A stretch of DNA of 64,000 nucleotides from NCBI RefSeq assembly GCF_000585375.1, contig NZ_KK073874.1, forward strand, positions 7,351,913 through 7,415,912. Reading direction: 5' to 3'. The position numbers and the translations under genes were made by a program. Origin of the DNA: Cryptosporangium arvum DSM 44712 (lineage in GTDB: Bacteria; Actinomycetota; Actinomycetes; Mycobacteriales; Cryptosporangiaceae). Below, in pieces: positions 1 to 8,280 of this stretch. The notes below the pieces were generated by a model. The model was given only the letters and a program-made list of their open reading frames with translations, was not told where the DNA came from and did no database searches. The first letter of the stretch is position 1. The number at the start of each line of letters is the position of its first letter.

Positions 1-1
1 C

Positions 2-1249
2 CACCGCCGCAACCCGGTCCCGCACCTCAACAACCTCGACCTGGCCTGCTACGACCGCGACTACGCCCCGGCCGAGGAGCGGGCCGCCGCCAAGGCCCGT
101 CACCTCGCCGCCTGGCCGGACGCGATCGACGCGAGCATATCCGCGCTGGACGCGGTGCCGCCGGACGTCGCCGACGCGTGCCTTCCCGGCGCGATCGGCC
201 TGGCCGCCGGGCTCGACCCGGACGAGCACGCCGGGCCGCTGGCCGCGCACGCCCGGCTGGTCGAGCACCTGCGGACGAAGACCGACGCCCCGGTCGAGCT
301 CGGCGCACCCGCCCTCACCGCCCTGCTGAGCAGCGCCGAGGCGCTCGACGTCGACCTGGGTGCGCTCGCCGCCGACGGCGAGCGCGAACTGGCACGCATG
401 CGTGCGCTGCTCGACGACGCCTGCGCACGCATCGCTCCCGGTCGGACCACGGCCACCACGGTCGCCGAGCTGCTCGCCGACCATCCCGACGCCACCGGCG
501 TGCTCGCCGAGGCCCAGGCGCTGACCCACGAGGTGATCGCCTGGAGCAACGCGTCCGGGTTGATGCCCGACACCGACGGCGAGTGCCTGGTCGGGCCGGC
601 GCCGGAGTCGCGGCAGTGGGCGATGGCCATGATGGACTGGGCCGCGCCCTACGAGCGCGACGCGCCGTCCTGGTACCACGTGACGCCGCCGGACCCGTCG
701 TGGCCGCGTTCGGAGCAGGACGAGTGGCTCTCGGTGTTCAACCGGTCGAGCCTGCCCGCGATCACCGTGCACGAGGTGGCTCCCGGCCACTACACCCACG
801 GCCGGGCGCTGCGCCGCCTCGACTCCGACGTCCGGCGTCTGCTGCTCTCCGGCGCGTTCGTCGAGGGCTGGGCGCACTACGTCGAAGAGCTGGCGCTGGA
901 GGAGGGCTTCCGGGAGGGCGACCCGCGCTTCCAGGCCGGCGTCGCGCTGGAGGCGCTGGTGCGCGTCGTCCGCCTGCTCTGCGCGATCGGTCTGCACAGC
1001 GGCGCGATGACGGTGGCGGACGCCACCGCCCGGTTCACCGCCGACGCGTTCCTGTCCGGGCCGGCCGCGGTCTCCGAGGCCCGGCGCGGCACGTTCGACC
1101 CCACCTACGGCCGCTACACCTGGGGAAAGCTCGTCCTGCGCGATCTCCGCGAGCGCGCCGGGACCACGCCGCGGCGCTTCCACGAGGAACTGCTCGCGCT
1201 CGGCGCGCCGCCGCTCGGCCTCGCTTGCGCGATCGTGCCAGGCTCCTGA
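2..1249 (+). CDS. DUF885 family protein, putative zinc metallopeptidase-like (5' end missing)
   Basis: The reading frame is already open at base 2, so the N-terminus lies outside the window; about 415 residues are visible of a family usually near 550. The visible part carries HEVAPGH at 770-790, matching the HExxPGH motif typical of DUF885, followed about 30 residues later by FVEGWAHYVEEL, where the family has another conserved acidic helix. These features are read directly. A zinc-dependent hydrolase role is inferred from the motif, and no substrate is known to me. The gene ends two bases before the next start codon, so the two are probably cotranscribed. Confidence 0.85.
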   Translation, partial: HRRNPVPHLNNLDLACYDRDYAPAEERAAAKARHLAAWPDAIDASISALDAVPPDVADACLPGAIGLAAGLDPDEHAGPLAAHARLVEHLRTKTDAPVELGAPALTALLSSAEALDVDLGALAADGERELARMRALLDDACARIAPGRTTATTVAELLADHPDATGVLAEAQALTHEVIAWSNASGLMPDTDGECLVGPAPESRQWAMAMMDWAAPYERDAPSWYHVTPPDPSWPRSEQDEWLSVFNRSSLPAITVHEVAPGHYTHGRALRRLDSDVRRLLLSGAFVEGWAHYVEELALEEGFREGDPRFQAGVALEALVRVVRLLCAIGLHSGAMTVADATARFTADAFLSGPAAVSEARRGTFDPTYGRYTWGKLVLRDLRERAGTTPRRFHEELLALGAPPLGLACAIVPGS

Positions 1250-1251
1250 CC

Positions 1252-1815
1252 ATGGGATCGATCACGACCGGCCAATTCATCTCCCTCGACGGCGTCATCG
1301 AGGCGCCGGAGACCTGGCACTTCCCGTACTTCGACGACGAGATGGGCGCCGCGGTCGGCGCGCTGATGGACAACGACGCGATGTTGCTCGGCCGCCGCAC
1401 CTACGACGGTTTCGCCGAGTACTGGCCGAAGGCCGACGCCAACGACCCGATGACCGCGCAGATGAACGCCGCGCGCAAGTACGTCGTCTCGAACACGCTC
1501 ACCACGGCCTCGTGGGAGAACTCGACGATCATCAGCGGCGACGAGGCAGCCGTCGCCGCCGAGCTGACGAAGCTGAAGGCCGACCAGCGGCTCGGCATCA
1601 CCGGCAGCGCGGGCCTGGTCCAGTGGTTGCTGCAGCACTCGCTCGTCGACGAGCTGCACCTGCTGGTGCACCCGATCATCGTCGGCAAGGGGCAGAAGCT
1701 GTTCTCCGACGGCGCCTCGGTGCCCCTGAAGCTGCTCTCGTCCACGACGTTCGGCACCGGCGTCGTGCACGCGGTCTACGGCCCGGCCGACCAGCGGGTG
1801 TCCGGCCGGCCATGA
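1252..1815 (+). CDS. RibD C-terminal/dihydrofolate reductase-like protein
   Basis: The 187-residue product has the compact RibD_C/DHFR-like fold seen in many small actinobacterial reductases. Characteristic segments are FISLDGVIE near the N-terminus, LLGRRTYDGF, KYVVSNTL and HPIIVGKGQKLF. The family binds NAD(P)H, but the physiological substrate of these stand-alone versions is generally unknown. The ATG lies two bases after the DUF885 stop, which suggests translational coupling. A paralog of the same family lies at 3427-4062 on the other strand, heading the sigma factor operon; the two share the KYVVSNTL segment. Confidence 0.85.
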   Translation: MGSITTGQFISLDGVIEAPETWHFPYFDDEMGAAVGALMDNDAMLLGRRTYDGFAEYWPKADANDPMTAQMNAARKYVVSNTLTTASWENSTIISGDEAAVAAELTKLKADQRLGITGSAGLVQWLLQHSLVDELHLLVHPIIVGKGQKLFSDGASVPLKLLSSTTFGTGVVHAVYGPADQRVSGRP

Positions 1816-1846
1816 GAGCGGGACACGTGGCACGAGTGTCGGCGTA

Positions 1847-1867
1847 GGCCCGGGAAGCTGTCGGGCC
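1847..1867. terminator. weak hairpin between convergent genes
   Basis: A 6-bp inverted repeat (GGCCCG at 1847-1852, CGGGCC at 1862-1867, 9-base loop) lies in the 65-base gap between the ends of the convergent RibD_C and sigma factor genes. The position suits a bidirectional terminator, but the stem is short and has no T tract. Confidence 0.3.
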
Positions 1868-1880
1868 AGGAGACCGTGCC

Positions 1881-3077
1881 CTAGAGCGCCTTTCGCCGGG
1901 CGGTCAGGAAGTCGCGCTCGGCGGGGTTGTCCGCCAGGGCGATCGCCGCGTCGTACGCGCTCGCGGCCTCGCCCGGCCGGCCCAGGCGTCGCAGCAGGTC
2001 GGCCCGGGTGGCGTGCCAGGCGTGGTAGGGCACCAGGTCGAGCGCGTCGACCTCGGCCAGCGCCGCCGCCGGACCGTCGACCTCGGCCAGCGCGACCGCC
2101 CGGTTCAGCGCCACCACCGACGACGGCGCCACGATCGTCAGCTGGTCGTAGAGCGCGAGCACCTGGCGCCAGTCGGTCGCCGGTCCGTCGGTGTGCACGG
2201 CGTTGATCGCGGCCAGGATCTGGTAGTGACCGGGGCGCTGCCGGCGCAGGCATTCGCGGACCAGCTCGTGGCCCTCGGCGATCAGCGGCCGCGCCCACCG
2301 GCCACGGTCCTGCTCGGCCAGCGGCACCAGCGTCCCGCCGTCGAACCGGGCCGGCCGCCGCGCGTCGGTGAGCAGCAGCAGCGCGAGCAGCCCGAGGACC
2401 TCCGGCTCGTCGGGCAGGAGCCGGCGCAGCAGCCGGGCGAGCCGGATCGCCTCGTCGCAGAGTTCCTCGCGCACCGGGACGTCGCCCGTCGTGGCGAAGT
2501 AGCCCTGGTTGAAGACCAGGTAGATGACCGCGGCCACGGAGCTCACCCGGGCCGGGAGGTCGTGCGCGAACGGCACGCCGAACGGGATGCGCGCGGCCTT
2601 GATCTTGCGCTTGGCCCGGGTCAGGCGCTGCGCCATCGTCGTCTCCGGGGTGACGAACGCCGCCGCGATCTCGGCCATCGACAGCCCGGCGACCAGGCGG
2701 AGCGTGAGCGCGACCCGGGCCTCGACGGCCAGCGCCGGGTGACAGCACATGAAGATCAGGCGCAGCCGGTCGTCGTCGACCGCGCCGAGCGGATCGGTGG
2801 ATTCCGGCGTCAGCACCAGGGCCTCCTTCTGCCGGGCGTCGCGGACCGACTCGCGCCGGATCCGGTCGATCGCCCGGTTGGCCGCCGTCGTGACGAGCCA
2901 GCCGCCGGGGTTCGGCGGCAACCCGTCCCGGCGCCAGCTCCGTACCGCGACGAGGAGCGCCTCACCGGTCGCCTCCTCGGCCAGGTCGAGGTCGCCGAAC
3001 CGCCGGACGAGCGTGGCGACGACGCGCCCGTACTCGGCCCGGACGATTCGGTCGACCTCGGCGTCGATGACCGTCAT
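1881..3077 (-). CDS. ECF42-group RNA polymerase sigma factor with C-terminal TPR-like domain
   Basis: The 398-residue protein has sigma-70 region 2 (about residues 10-75, including the NRAIDRIRRES segment) and region 4 (about 110-160, with a helix-turn-helix GLSMAEIAAAF). A long alpha-helical, TPR-like C-terminal half (about 180-390) follows. This size and layout match the ECF42 group, which has no anti-sigma factor and is typically encoded next to DGPF/YCII proteins. That is exactly the neighbour here, and the genes overlap by ATGA. The C-terminal extension is thought in this group to replace an anti-sigma factor as the sensing part. The inducing signal cannot be told from sequence. Confidence 0.93.
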   Translation of the reverse strand: MTVIDAEVDRIVRAEYGRVVATLVRRFGDLDLAEEATGEALLVAVRSWRRDGLPPNPGGWLVTTAANRAIDRIRRESVRDARQKEALVLTPESTDPLGAVDDDRLRLIFMCCHPALAVEARVALTLRLVAGLSMAEIAAAFVTPETTMAQRLTRAKRKIKAARIPFGVPFAHDLPARVSSVAAVIYLVFNQGYFATTGDVPVREELCDEAIRLARLLRRLLPDEPEVLGLLALLLLTDARRPARFDGGTLVPLAEQDRGRWARPLIAEGHELVRECLRRQRPGHYQILAAINAVHTDGPATDWRQVLALYDQLTIVAPSSVVALNRAVALAEVDGPAAALAEVDALDLVPYHAWHATRADLLRRLGRPGEAASAYDAAIALADNPAERDFLTARRKAL

Positions 3078-3421
3078 TCGCCCTGGAAGGGCCGCACCTC
3101 GACCGGGCTGGCACAGGCTTTGGACGCCTTGGAGGCCCAGTTCAGCGCCTCGTCGAGGTTCGCGGCCTCGATGACCCAGAAGCCGCCGAGCACCTCCTTG
3201 GTCTCCGCGTACGGCCCGTCCACGAGCACGGTCTCCGCGCCGGTGCCGTCCACCAGCGTCGCGGTGTCACGCGGCATCAGACCGCCGCCGAACACCCACT
3301 TCCCGGCCCCGGTGATCTCCTTGTTGAACGCGTCGACCGCGGCGAACTGCGCCTGCATCTCGTCGGGGTCCACCTCGGGGTATCCGCCGGTGTGGTGGAC
3401 CGAAAGCATGTACTGGGGCAT
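3074..3421 (-). CDS. YCII/DGPF domain protein
   Basis: The 115-residue protein begins MPQYML and contains the DGPYAE segment that gives DGPF proteins their name, followed by GGFWVIEA. Proteins of this kind are the usual genomic partners of ECF42 sigma factors and are often targets of that sigma factor; their enzymatic role is not established. I chose the ATG at 3421 because GAGGAG lies about 8 bases before it. A GTG at 3430 is also in frame but has no properly spaced ribosome binding site. The stop overlaps the sigma factor start. Confidence 0.9.
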   Translation of the reverse strand: MPQYMLSVHHTGGYPEVDPDEMQAQFAAVDAFNKEITGAGKWVFGGGLMPRDTATLVDGTGAETVLVDGPYAETKEVLGGFWVIEAANLDEALNWASKASKACASPVEVRPFQGE

Positions 3422-3426
3422 CGTGT

Positions 3427-4062
3427 TCACTCCTCGATCTGTTCTTTGCCGTCCACCACGGTGTATCCGGCGGTGGCGTACGGTACCGGCTCCAGCGTCA
3501 GCGCGGTGACCCCCTTCGACGTGGTCTCGGCGCTCACCGTGCGGAACCCGGTCGGGGGTCCGTCCGCTCCGAACAGCCGCTTGCCGTCACCGACCACCAA
3601 CGGGAAGACCATGATCCGGTAGACGTCGATCAAGCCGGCGTCGTGCAGTGCGCGGGCGAGTCGCGCGCAGCCGTGCAGCTGCAGCTCCTGGCCCGGCTGC
3701 TTCTTCAGGTCGCGGATCGCGGCCAGGAAGTCGCCGCTGAGGATCGTCGAGTTGTTCCAGGTGGCCTCGGTGAGCGTGTTCGACACGACGTACTTCGGCC
3801 GCGTGTTGAGCGACGCCGCGACCCCGTTCTCCGGGTCGGTCACCTGCGGCCAGAAGGCGGCCATGATCTCGTAGGTGAGGCGGCCGTAGAGCAGGGCCTC
3901 GGTCTGCTGGAAGTAGCCGTCGACGAAGCGGCCGAGGTCGTCGTCGAAGAGCGGCGCCACCCAGCCACCGCGGGTGAACCCGCCGGAGGTGTCCTCGTCG
4001 GGGGCTCCGGGGCTCTGGACGACCCCGTCGAGGGTCATGAACATGTTGACGCTGAGCTTCAC
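3427..4062 (-). CDS. RibD C-terminal/dihydrofolate reductase-like protein heading the ECF42 operon
   Basis: The 211-residue protein starts MKLSVNMFMTLDGVVQSPG and has the family segments LLYGRLTYEIM, KYVVSNTL and FPLVVGDGKRLFG. It is the first gene of a three-gene minus-strand operon (RibD_C, YCII, ECF42 sigma), with five bases to the YCII start. Reductases of this family are common cargo of ECF42/DGPF loci. The catalytic substrate is unknown. It is longer than its paralog at 1252-1815 because of an insertion after residue 16 that includes GGFTRGGW. Confidence 0.88.
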   Translation of the reverse strand: MKLSVNMFMTLDGVVQSPGAPDEDTSGGFTRGGWVAPLFDDDLGRFVDGYFQQTEALLYGRLTYEIMAAFWPQVTDPENGVAASLNTRPKYVVSNTLTEATWNNSTILSGDFLAAIRDLKKQPGQELQLHGCARLARALHDAGLIDVYRIMVFPLVVGDGKRLFGADGPPTGFRTVSAETTSKGVTALTLEPVPYATAGYTVVDGKEQIEE

Positions 4063-4098
4063 CGCGCGCTCCGTTCGTAGGGTGCCTTCACCCTCCCC

Positions 4099-4124
4099 AC
4101 GAAGCGCGCGGCCGCCCTACGACA
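4099..4124 (-). promoter_or_regulatory. candidate ECF42-dependent promoter
   Basis: Read on the minus strand, TGTCGT (4124-4119) is followed after 17 bases by CGT (4101-4099), about 37 bases upstream of the RibD_C start. As I recall, the ECF42 consensus is TGTCGA at -35 and a short CGA or CGTC-like -10 element, so this is a near match in the right place. It would make the operon self-activating. No other evidence supports it. Confidence 0.4.
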
Positions 4125-4143
4125 CCACGCCGGAAAAAACTTT

Positions 4144-5775
4144 TCAGGCGAGGTTCGACGACCGGGGATAGGCGTCCGCCGGGTCGGTGAGCACGTTGAC
4201 CAGATAGGGCACACCGGCGTCGAAGGCGCGGCGGAGTGCGGGGCCGAGGTCACCCGGCTTCTCCACGGTCTCCCCCGCACCACCGAGCGCGCGGACCACG
4301 TCGTCGTAGCGGAGGCCCGGCTGCAGGTCGGCCGCGACGTCGTACCCGTAGACGGCCTGCATCGGGTGCTTCTCCAGCCCCCACACCCCGTTGTTGCCCA
4401 CGACCATGACCACCGGCAGCTGCTGGCGCACCAGCGACTCGACGTCCATCAGCGAGAACCCGGCCGCTCCGTCGCCGAACAGCACGCAGATCTGCGCGTC
4501 CGGCCGCGCCACCCGGGCGCCGATCGCGTACCCGGCGCCGGTGCCGAGGCACCCGTACGGCCCCGGGTCGAGCCAGCAGCCCGGCGTGTACGAGTCGAGG
4601 TAGCGCCCGCCGTACGAGACGAAGTCACCGCCGTCGCAGATCACGACCGCGTCCCGGTCGAGCACCTGGCGCAGCTCACCGTAGATCCGGGCCGGCTTGA
4701 TCGGGTCGGTGTCGGCACGCAGCAGGTCGAGGTCCTTCGCCCGGGCGGCGTTCTCGAGCTCACGCAGCGACGCGATCCAGTCCTCGTGGTCGGTGCGCGC
4801 GCCGGTGTGGTCCGCGAACGCGGTGAGGATCGTGGCCAGGTCACCGACCGGCGCCGCGGCCGTGGTGACGTGCCCGGCGCGCTGCGTCGGCGAGTCGACG
4901 ACGTGCACGACCTGCGCGTCGCCGAACGTGCCGAAACCGAGCCGGAAGTCCAGCGGCGTGCCGATCACGACGACGACGTCGGCGGACTTGAACGCCGCTC
5001 CGCGGGCCCGGGCGAACGCCAGCGGGTGGTCGGCGGGGATGCAGCCGCGGCCCTGGCCGTTGCTGATCACCGGCACGCGCAACGCCTCCGCCGCCGCCAC
5101 CAGCGCGAGCTCGGCCGAGCCCGCGTAGACGTCGGAGCCGGCGACGAGCACCGGCCGCCGGGCCGACGCGATCAGGTCGGCCGCCCGGGCGACCTCGGAC
5201 GGATCGGCCTCCAGCAGCACCGGCACCTCCGGCGGCTCGATCCGGGACGTCGCCCGGTCGAACACCACGTCCATCGGCAGGTCGAGGAAGACCGGGCCGC
5301 GGTGCGGGCGCAGCGCCAGGTCGGCGGCGGTACCGACGTCGGCGGCCAGCGCATTGACGTCGGTCACCGTGGCCGCGTGCTTCGTGATCGGCGCCAGCAC
5401 CGGGACGTGGTCGAACTCCTGCAGCGAGCCGGCGCCCCAGCGCATCTGCGGGGCCCGGCCGCCGAGCACGACCACCGGCGACCCGTTGAACTTCGCCGAC
5501 GTGACCCCGGAGATCCCGTTGGTGACGCCGGGCCCCGCGGTCAGCACCGCGAGCCCGGGACGGCGGGTGAGCTTCGCGGTCGCCTCGGCCGCGAAGACCG
5601 CACTCTGCTCGTGCCGGACGTCGATGAGCGGGAAGCCGGTGGTGTGCGCCGCGTCGTACAGCGGGAACACGTGCCCGCCGGAGAGCGTGAACATCGCGCT
5701 GACCCCGCGGGCCCGCAGCGCGGCCAGGGCGAGTTCGCCGCCGTGGCCCTCCATCTCGGTACCGGTTTCGCTCAT
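4144..5775 (-). CDS. thiamine diphosphate-dependent enzyme, acetolactate synthase large-subunit-like
   Basis: The 543-residue protein has the three-domain ThDP architecture. An N-terminal pyrimidine-binding domain holds the catalytic glutamate in RHEQSAVFAAEA (near residue 55), a central domain follows, and the C-terminal diphosphate-binding domain has GDGAAGF followed by VVGNN, the GDG...NN magnesium-ThDP motif. AGPGVTNGISG and GGRAPQ are typical of acetolactate synthases and their relatives. No regulatory small subunit (ilvN/ilvH) or other branched-chain genes are nearby, so it may be a catabolic or IlvX-type paralog; oxalyl-CoA decarboxylase or another 2-oxoacid decarboxylase cannot be excluded. 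A palindrome lies 12 bases before its start. Confidence 0.85.
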   Translation of the reverse strand: MSETGTEMEGHGGELALAALRARGVSAMFTLSGGHVFPLYDAAHTTGFPLIDVRHEQSAVFAAEATAKLTRRPGLAVLTAGPGVTNGISGVTSAKFNGSPVVVLGGRAPQMRWGAGSLQEFDHVPVLAPITKHAATVTDVNALAADVGTAADLALRPHRGPVFLDLPMDVVFDRATSRIEPPEVPVLLEADPSEVARAADLIASARRPVLVAGSDVYAGSAELALVAAAEALRVPVISNGQGRGCIPADHPLAFARARGAAFKSADVVVVIGTPLDFRLGFGTFGDAQVVHVVDSPTQRAGHVTTAAAPVGDLATILTAFADHTGARTDHEDWIASLRELENAARAKDLDLLRADTDPIKPARIYGELRQVLDRDAVVICDGGDFVSYGGRYLDSYTPGCWLDPGPYGCLGTGAGYAIGARVARPDAQICVLFGDGAAGFSLMDVESLVRQQLPVVMVVGNNGVWGLEKHPMQAVYGYDVAADLQPGLRYDDVVRALGGAGETVEKPGDLGPALRRAFDAGVPYLVNVLTDPADAYPRSSNLA

Positions 5776-5787
5776 GGTTGCCGACCC

Positions 5788-5799
5788 TACTTGTCGGTA
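5788..5799. promoter_or_regulatory. candidate operator, TACT-N4-GGTA
   Basis: The 12-mer TACTTGTCGGTA lies in the 34-base gap just before the acetolactate-synthase-like gene and fits the pattern TAC(C/T)-N4-(A/G)GTA. The same pattern occurs upstream of the enoyl-CoA hydratase, thiolase/mce, ccr and 3-hydroxyacyl-CoA dehydrogenase genes in this window. A TetR-type repressor site is the inference. Being so close to the start codon, binding here would block initiation. Confidence 0.35.
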
Positions 5800-5809
5800 A
5801 CCGCGGGCG

Positions 5810-6775
5810 TCAGCGAATCGTCCGCCAGAACTGCTCGATGGCGGCCGCGTCGCTGCTGGTCGCGTAGATCTCGCCGGAGACGGGCTTCCCGGGGACGTCC
5901 CAGTACGAGTAGCGGTTGTTGTCGCTGGTGTTGTGTCCGGTGATGTAGTTGCCCTGGCGCACCTGCTTGTCGTCGGTCCAGAACGTGTCCCCGTCGACGA
6001 CGAGCGAGTCGTCGGAGAAGCCGGTGCGCGCCGACTGGGCGTACGAGTCGCGGTCGGTGAGCGTCTTGTAGCGCAGGAAGTAGACCTGGTAGTTCGAGCT
6101 GTAGAGGCACTTCACCGCCTCGGCCGCGTTGTTGCCGGCCGGGATCGTCGACGTGATCACCTCGCAGCGGTCGGACTCGCCGGCCGCGCGCCGGGCGAAC
6201 TCACGCAGGTCGGGGTCCTTGAACTGGGCGAGCTGCGCGGGGTCGGTCGGGGAGACCGACGGGGCCGGCGACCGGCTCGGCGGGGCCGCGGTCGCGGTCG
6301 GGGTGGGATTCGGCTCGTCGGACAGCAGCGCCCAGGCGCCGATCGACCCGGCGATGACCAGCAGCACGACGGCACCGGCCACGATGCCGAGGATCAGGCC
6401 GGTGCGGCTCTTCTTCGGCGGCGGCACCGGCGGGTACCCGCCGTAGCCGGCGGCCGGGTAACCGGAGGTCGGCGCACCGGGATACCCGGAGGTCGGTGCA
6501 CCCGGGTAACCGGACGTGGGCGCGCCCGGGTAGCCGGACGTCGGGTACCCGGACGTCGGGTACCCGGACGTCGGCGCGCCCGGCGGGTAGCCCGACGTGG
6601 GGGCGTTCGGGTAGCCCGGCGGTAACGGGCCCGGTTGCGCCGGCTGACCGGTGGTGGGGTCGTAGGCGGGCTGGTACGTGCCCGGTTGCGCGTAGGGATC
6701 GCCGTAGCCCCCGCCGTTGGGGTCGTAGCCGCCTGGTTGCTGCTGCCACCCTTGCGGGTCCTGTGGGTACGTCAT
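5810..6775 (-). CDS. single-pass membrane protein with Gly/Tyr/Pro repeat N-terminus
   Basis: The 321-residue protein starts MTYPQDPQGWQQQPGG, chosen because GGAGGAG lies a few bases upstream; a GTG ten codons earlier lacks such a site. Residues up to about 130 are rich in Gly, Tyr and Pro with repeated TSGYPGAP units. A membrane helix follows (LILGIVAGAVVLLVIAGSIG), then a Pro/Thr/Ser linker and a folded extracellular domain of about 150 residues containing two cysteines (CEVIT and CLYSS) that could pair. This layout is common among actinobacterial cell-envelope proteins of unknown function. I do not recognise the C-terminal domain. Confidence 0.85.
   Translation of the reverse strand: MTYPQDPQGWQQQPGGYDPNGGGYGDPYAQPGTYQPAYDPTTGQPAQPGPLPPGYPNAPTSGYPPGAPTSGYPTSGYPTSGYPGAPTSGYPGAPTSGYPGAPTSGYPAAGYGGYPPVPPPKKSRTGLILGIVAGAVVLLVIAGSIGAWALLSDEPNPTPTATAAPPSRSPAPSVSPTDPAQLAQFKDPDLREFARRAAGESDRCEVITSTIPAGNNAAEAVKCLYSSNYQVYFLRYKTLTDRDSYAQSARTGFSDDSLVVDGDTFWTDDKQVRQGNYITGHNTSDNNRYSYWDVPGKPVSGEIYATSSDAAAIEQFWRTIR
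6450..6606 (-). repeat. tandem repeats encoding TSGYPGAP units
   Basis: Inside the membrane protein gene, units of 24 bases encoding SGYPGAPT, mixed with shorter 12-base SGYPT units, repeat in tandem. They form a disordered cytoplasmic segment just before the membrane helix. Length variation between strains would be expected. Confidence 0.8.
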
Positions 6776-6912
6776 CCCGCTCTCCTCCACCGGTACCGTG
6801 CGCACACGCTCGGCGCCGTCAGGGTAGGCGACACCTGTGAATCAGGGCACCGGGGGTCGGAAAACCGACCGCTCCGGGTTCGCTCACCGCCGTCGGTGGA
6901 TACCTGAGAGCG

Positions 6913-8280
6913 GTGAGCTCGACACCCCTCGCCGAATCACGGCCGCGCCCCGGCACCACGTTCCCGTCCGCCGCAGGCCGGTTCCGGCGCTGCTCCGAAC
7001 TCGACGTCCTCCGGTTGCTCGCCGCCCTCTCGGTCGTCGGGTTCCACTGGTTGTTCCGCTCGGCCACCGGCTCCGACCCGCTGGCCACCACCGGTTTCGA
7101 GGGCGTCGCCGAGTACTTCCGCTACGGCTACCTCGGCGTCGACGTGTTCTTCGTCATCAGTGGCTTCGTGATCCTGCGCAGCGCGTGGGGCCGCTCCCCC
7201 GGGGTGTTCCTGCTCAACCGCGCCGGGCGTCTCTACCCGGCGTTCTGGGCGGCGTGCACGCTGACCGCGCTGGCGGTGACCGTGCTGCCCGGCGACCGGC
7301 ACGCGGTGACGTTCGGCCAGTGGGCCGCGAACCTCACGATGGGCAGCGAGGCGTTCGGTGTCACGTACGTCGACGGGGTGTACTGGACGCTCCTGGTCGA
7401 GTTGGCGTTCTACGGGCTGGTCGCGATCGGGGCGGCGTTCGGGCTGACCGCGAACCGCGTGCTGGCCGGGGCCGGGATCTGGCTCGCGATCTCGGTCGCG
7501 CACCACTACGCGCCGATGTCGACGGGCTGGGGCCGGCTGTTCGTGCCGGAGTGGGCGCCGTACTTCGTCGCCGGGGTCGGGTTCGCGCTGCTGGCCACCG
7601 ACGGGCCCGGGACCGACCTGTCCCGCCGCCAGCGCTGGGCCGCCGTCGTGCTGACCGTGCTCTCGTGCGTGTGGGCCGTGCGGCTCGGGGTGTCGTTCGC
7701 CGGGTCGCTGACCGCGAAGTACGACGTCGAATTCTCCGGCGTGGTCGTCGCGTCGGTGCTGCTGGCGACGTTCGCGGTGTTCGTTCTGCTGGTCAACGGC
7801 GTCACCGTGCCGGGAGCGGCGCGGGTGGCGTTCCTGGGCGCGCTGACCTACCCGCTCTACCTGGTGCACGAGAACATCGGCTACTCGCTGCTGACCCTCG
7901 GCAACGAGCGGCTCGGGCTGAACCGCTGGGTCGTGCTGGTGATCGTCGCGGCGCTGGTCGTGGCGCTGGCCTCGGCGCTGCACCGGTTCGTCGAGGACCC
8001 GGCCGGCCGCCGGGTGTCCGGCTGGACCAAGCGTCTGGCCAAGCGCCGCCGGCAGCACACCCGGCGGCCCAGCCTCCCGGACCTCTGGCGACGCACCTGG
8101 CGCGCCGTTCCCACCGCCGCCCCGCGACGCACCGGGCACACCCTGCCCGCGGTCGCCCCGGTCAGCCCCGCACTACCCGGCTCGGCGGCGCTGCGGCCGG
8201 GGCCCGAGGGCGCGGCCGCGCCCGAGCCGCGGGAGCTGGCGGCCTACGCCGGGTTCACGGCGGTGAGCCGGACGCTCTAG
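6913..8280 (+). CDS. membrane-bound acyltransferase, OafA/YrhL type (acyltransferase family 3)
   Basis: The 455-residue protein opens its domain with ELDVLRLLAALSVVGFHWLF, the conserved N-terminal helix of acyltransferase family 3 with the catalytic histidine, followed by VDVFFVISGFVI, another hallmark segment. About ten hydrophobic helices follow to about residue 365. Such enzymes move acyl groups from inside donors to cell-surface sugars or lipids. The last 90 residues form a Pro/Ala/Arg-rich cytoplasmic tail not typical of the family. The GTG start is supported by the frame beginning but not by a strong ribosome binding site. The stop overlaps the convergent enoyl-CoA hydratase by four bases. 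Confidence 0.9.
   Translation: MSSTPLAESRPRPGTTFPSAAGRFRRCSELDVLRLLAALSVVGFHWLFRSATGSDPLATTGFEGVAEYFRYGYLGVDVFFVISGFVILRSAWGRSPGVFLLNRAGRLYPAFWAACTLTALAVTVLPGDRHAVTFGQWAANLTMGSEAFGVTYVDGVYWTLLVELAFYGLVAIGAAFGLTANRVLAGAGIWLAISVAHHYAPMSTGWGRLFVPEWAPYFVAGVGFALLATDGPGTDLSRRQRWAAVVLTVLSCVWAVRLGVSFAGSLTAKYDVEFSGVVVASVLLATFAVFVLLVNGVTVPGAARVAFLGALTYPLYLVHENIGYSLLTLGNERLGLNRWVVLVIVAALVVALASALHRFVEDPAGRRVSGWTKRLAKRRRQHTRRPSLPDLWRRTWRAVPTAAPRRTGHTLPAVAPVSPALPGSAALRPGPEGAAAPEPRELAAYAGFTAVSRTL

Noticed and set aside
30-1110. Several minus-strand frames within the first kilobase
   Set aside because: They lie opposite the DUF885 frame, which carries the HExxPGH motif, and they encode Arg/Ala/Pro or Ser/Ala-rich filler.
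4129-4145. A/T run after the acetolactate-synthase-like gene as a terminator
   Set aside because: AAAAGTTTTTT could fold only into a very weak A-T stem with a one-base loop; no GC stem is present.
6913-8280. Fusion or frameshift at the end of the acyltransferase because of its odd tail
   Set aside because: The frame is continuous, and Pro/Ala/Arg-rich cytoplasmic tails are common in actinobacterial membrane enzymes.
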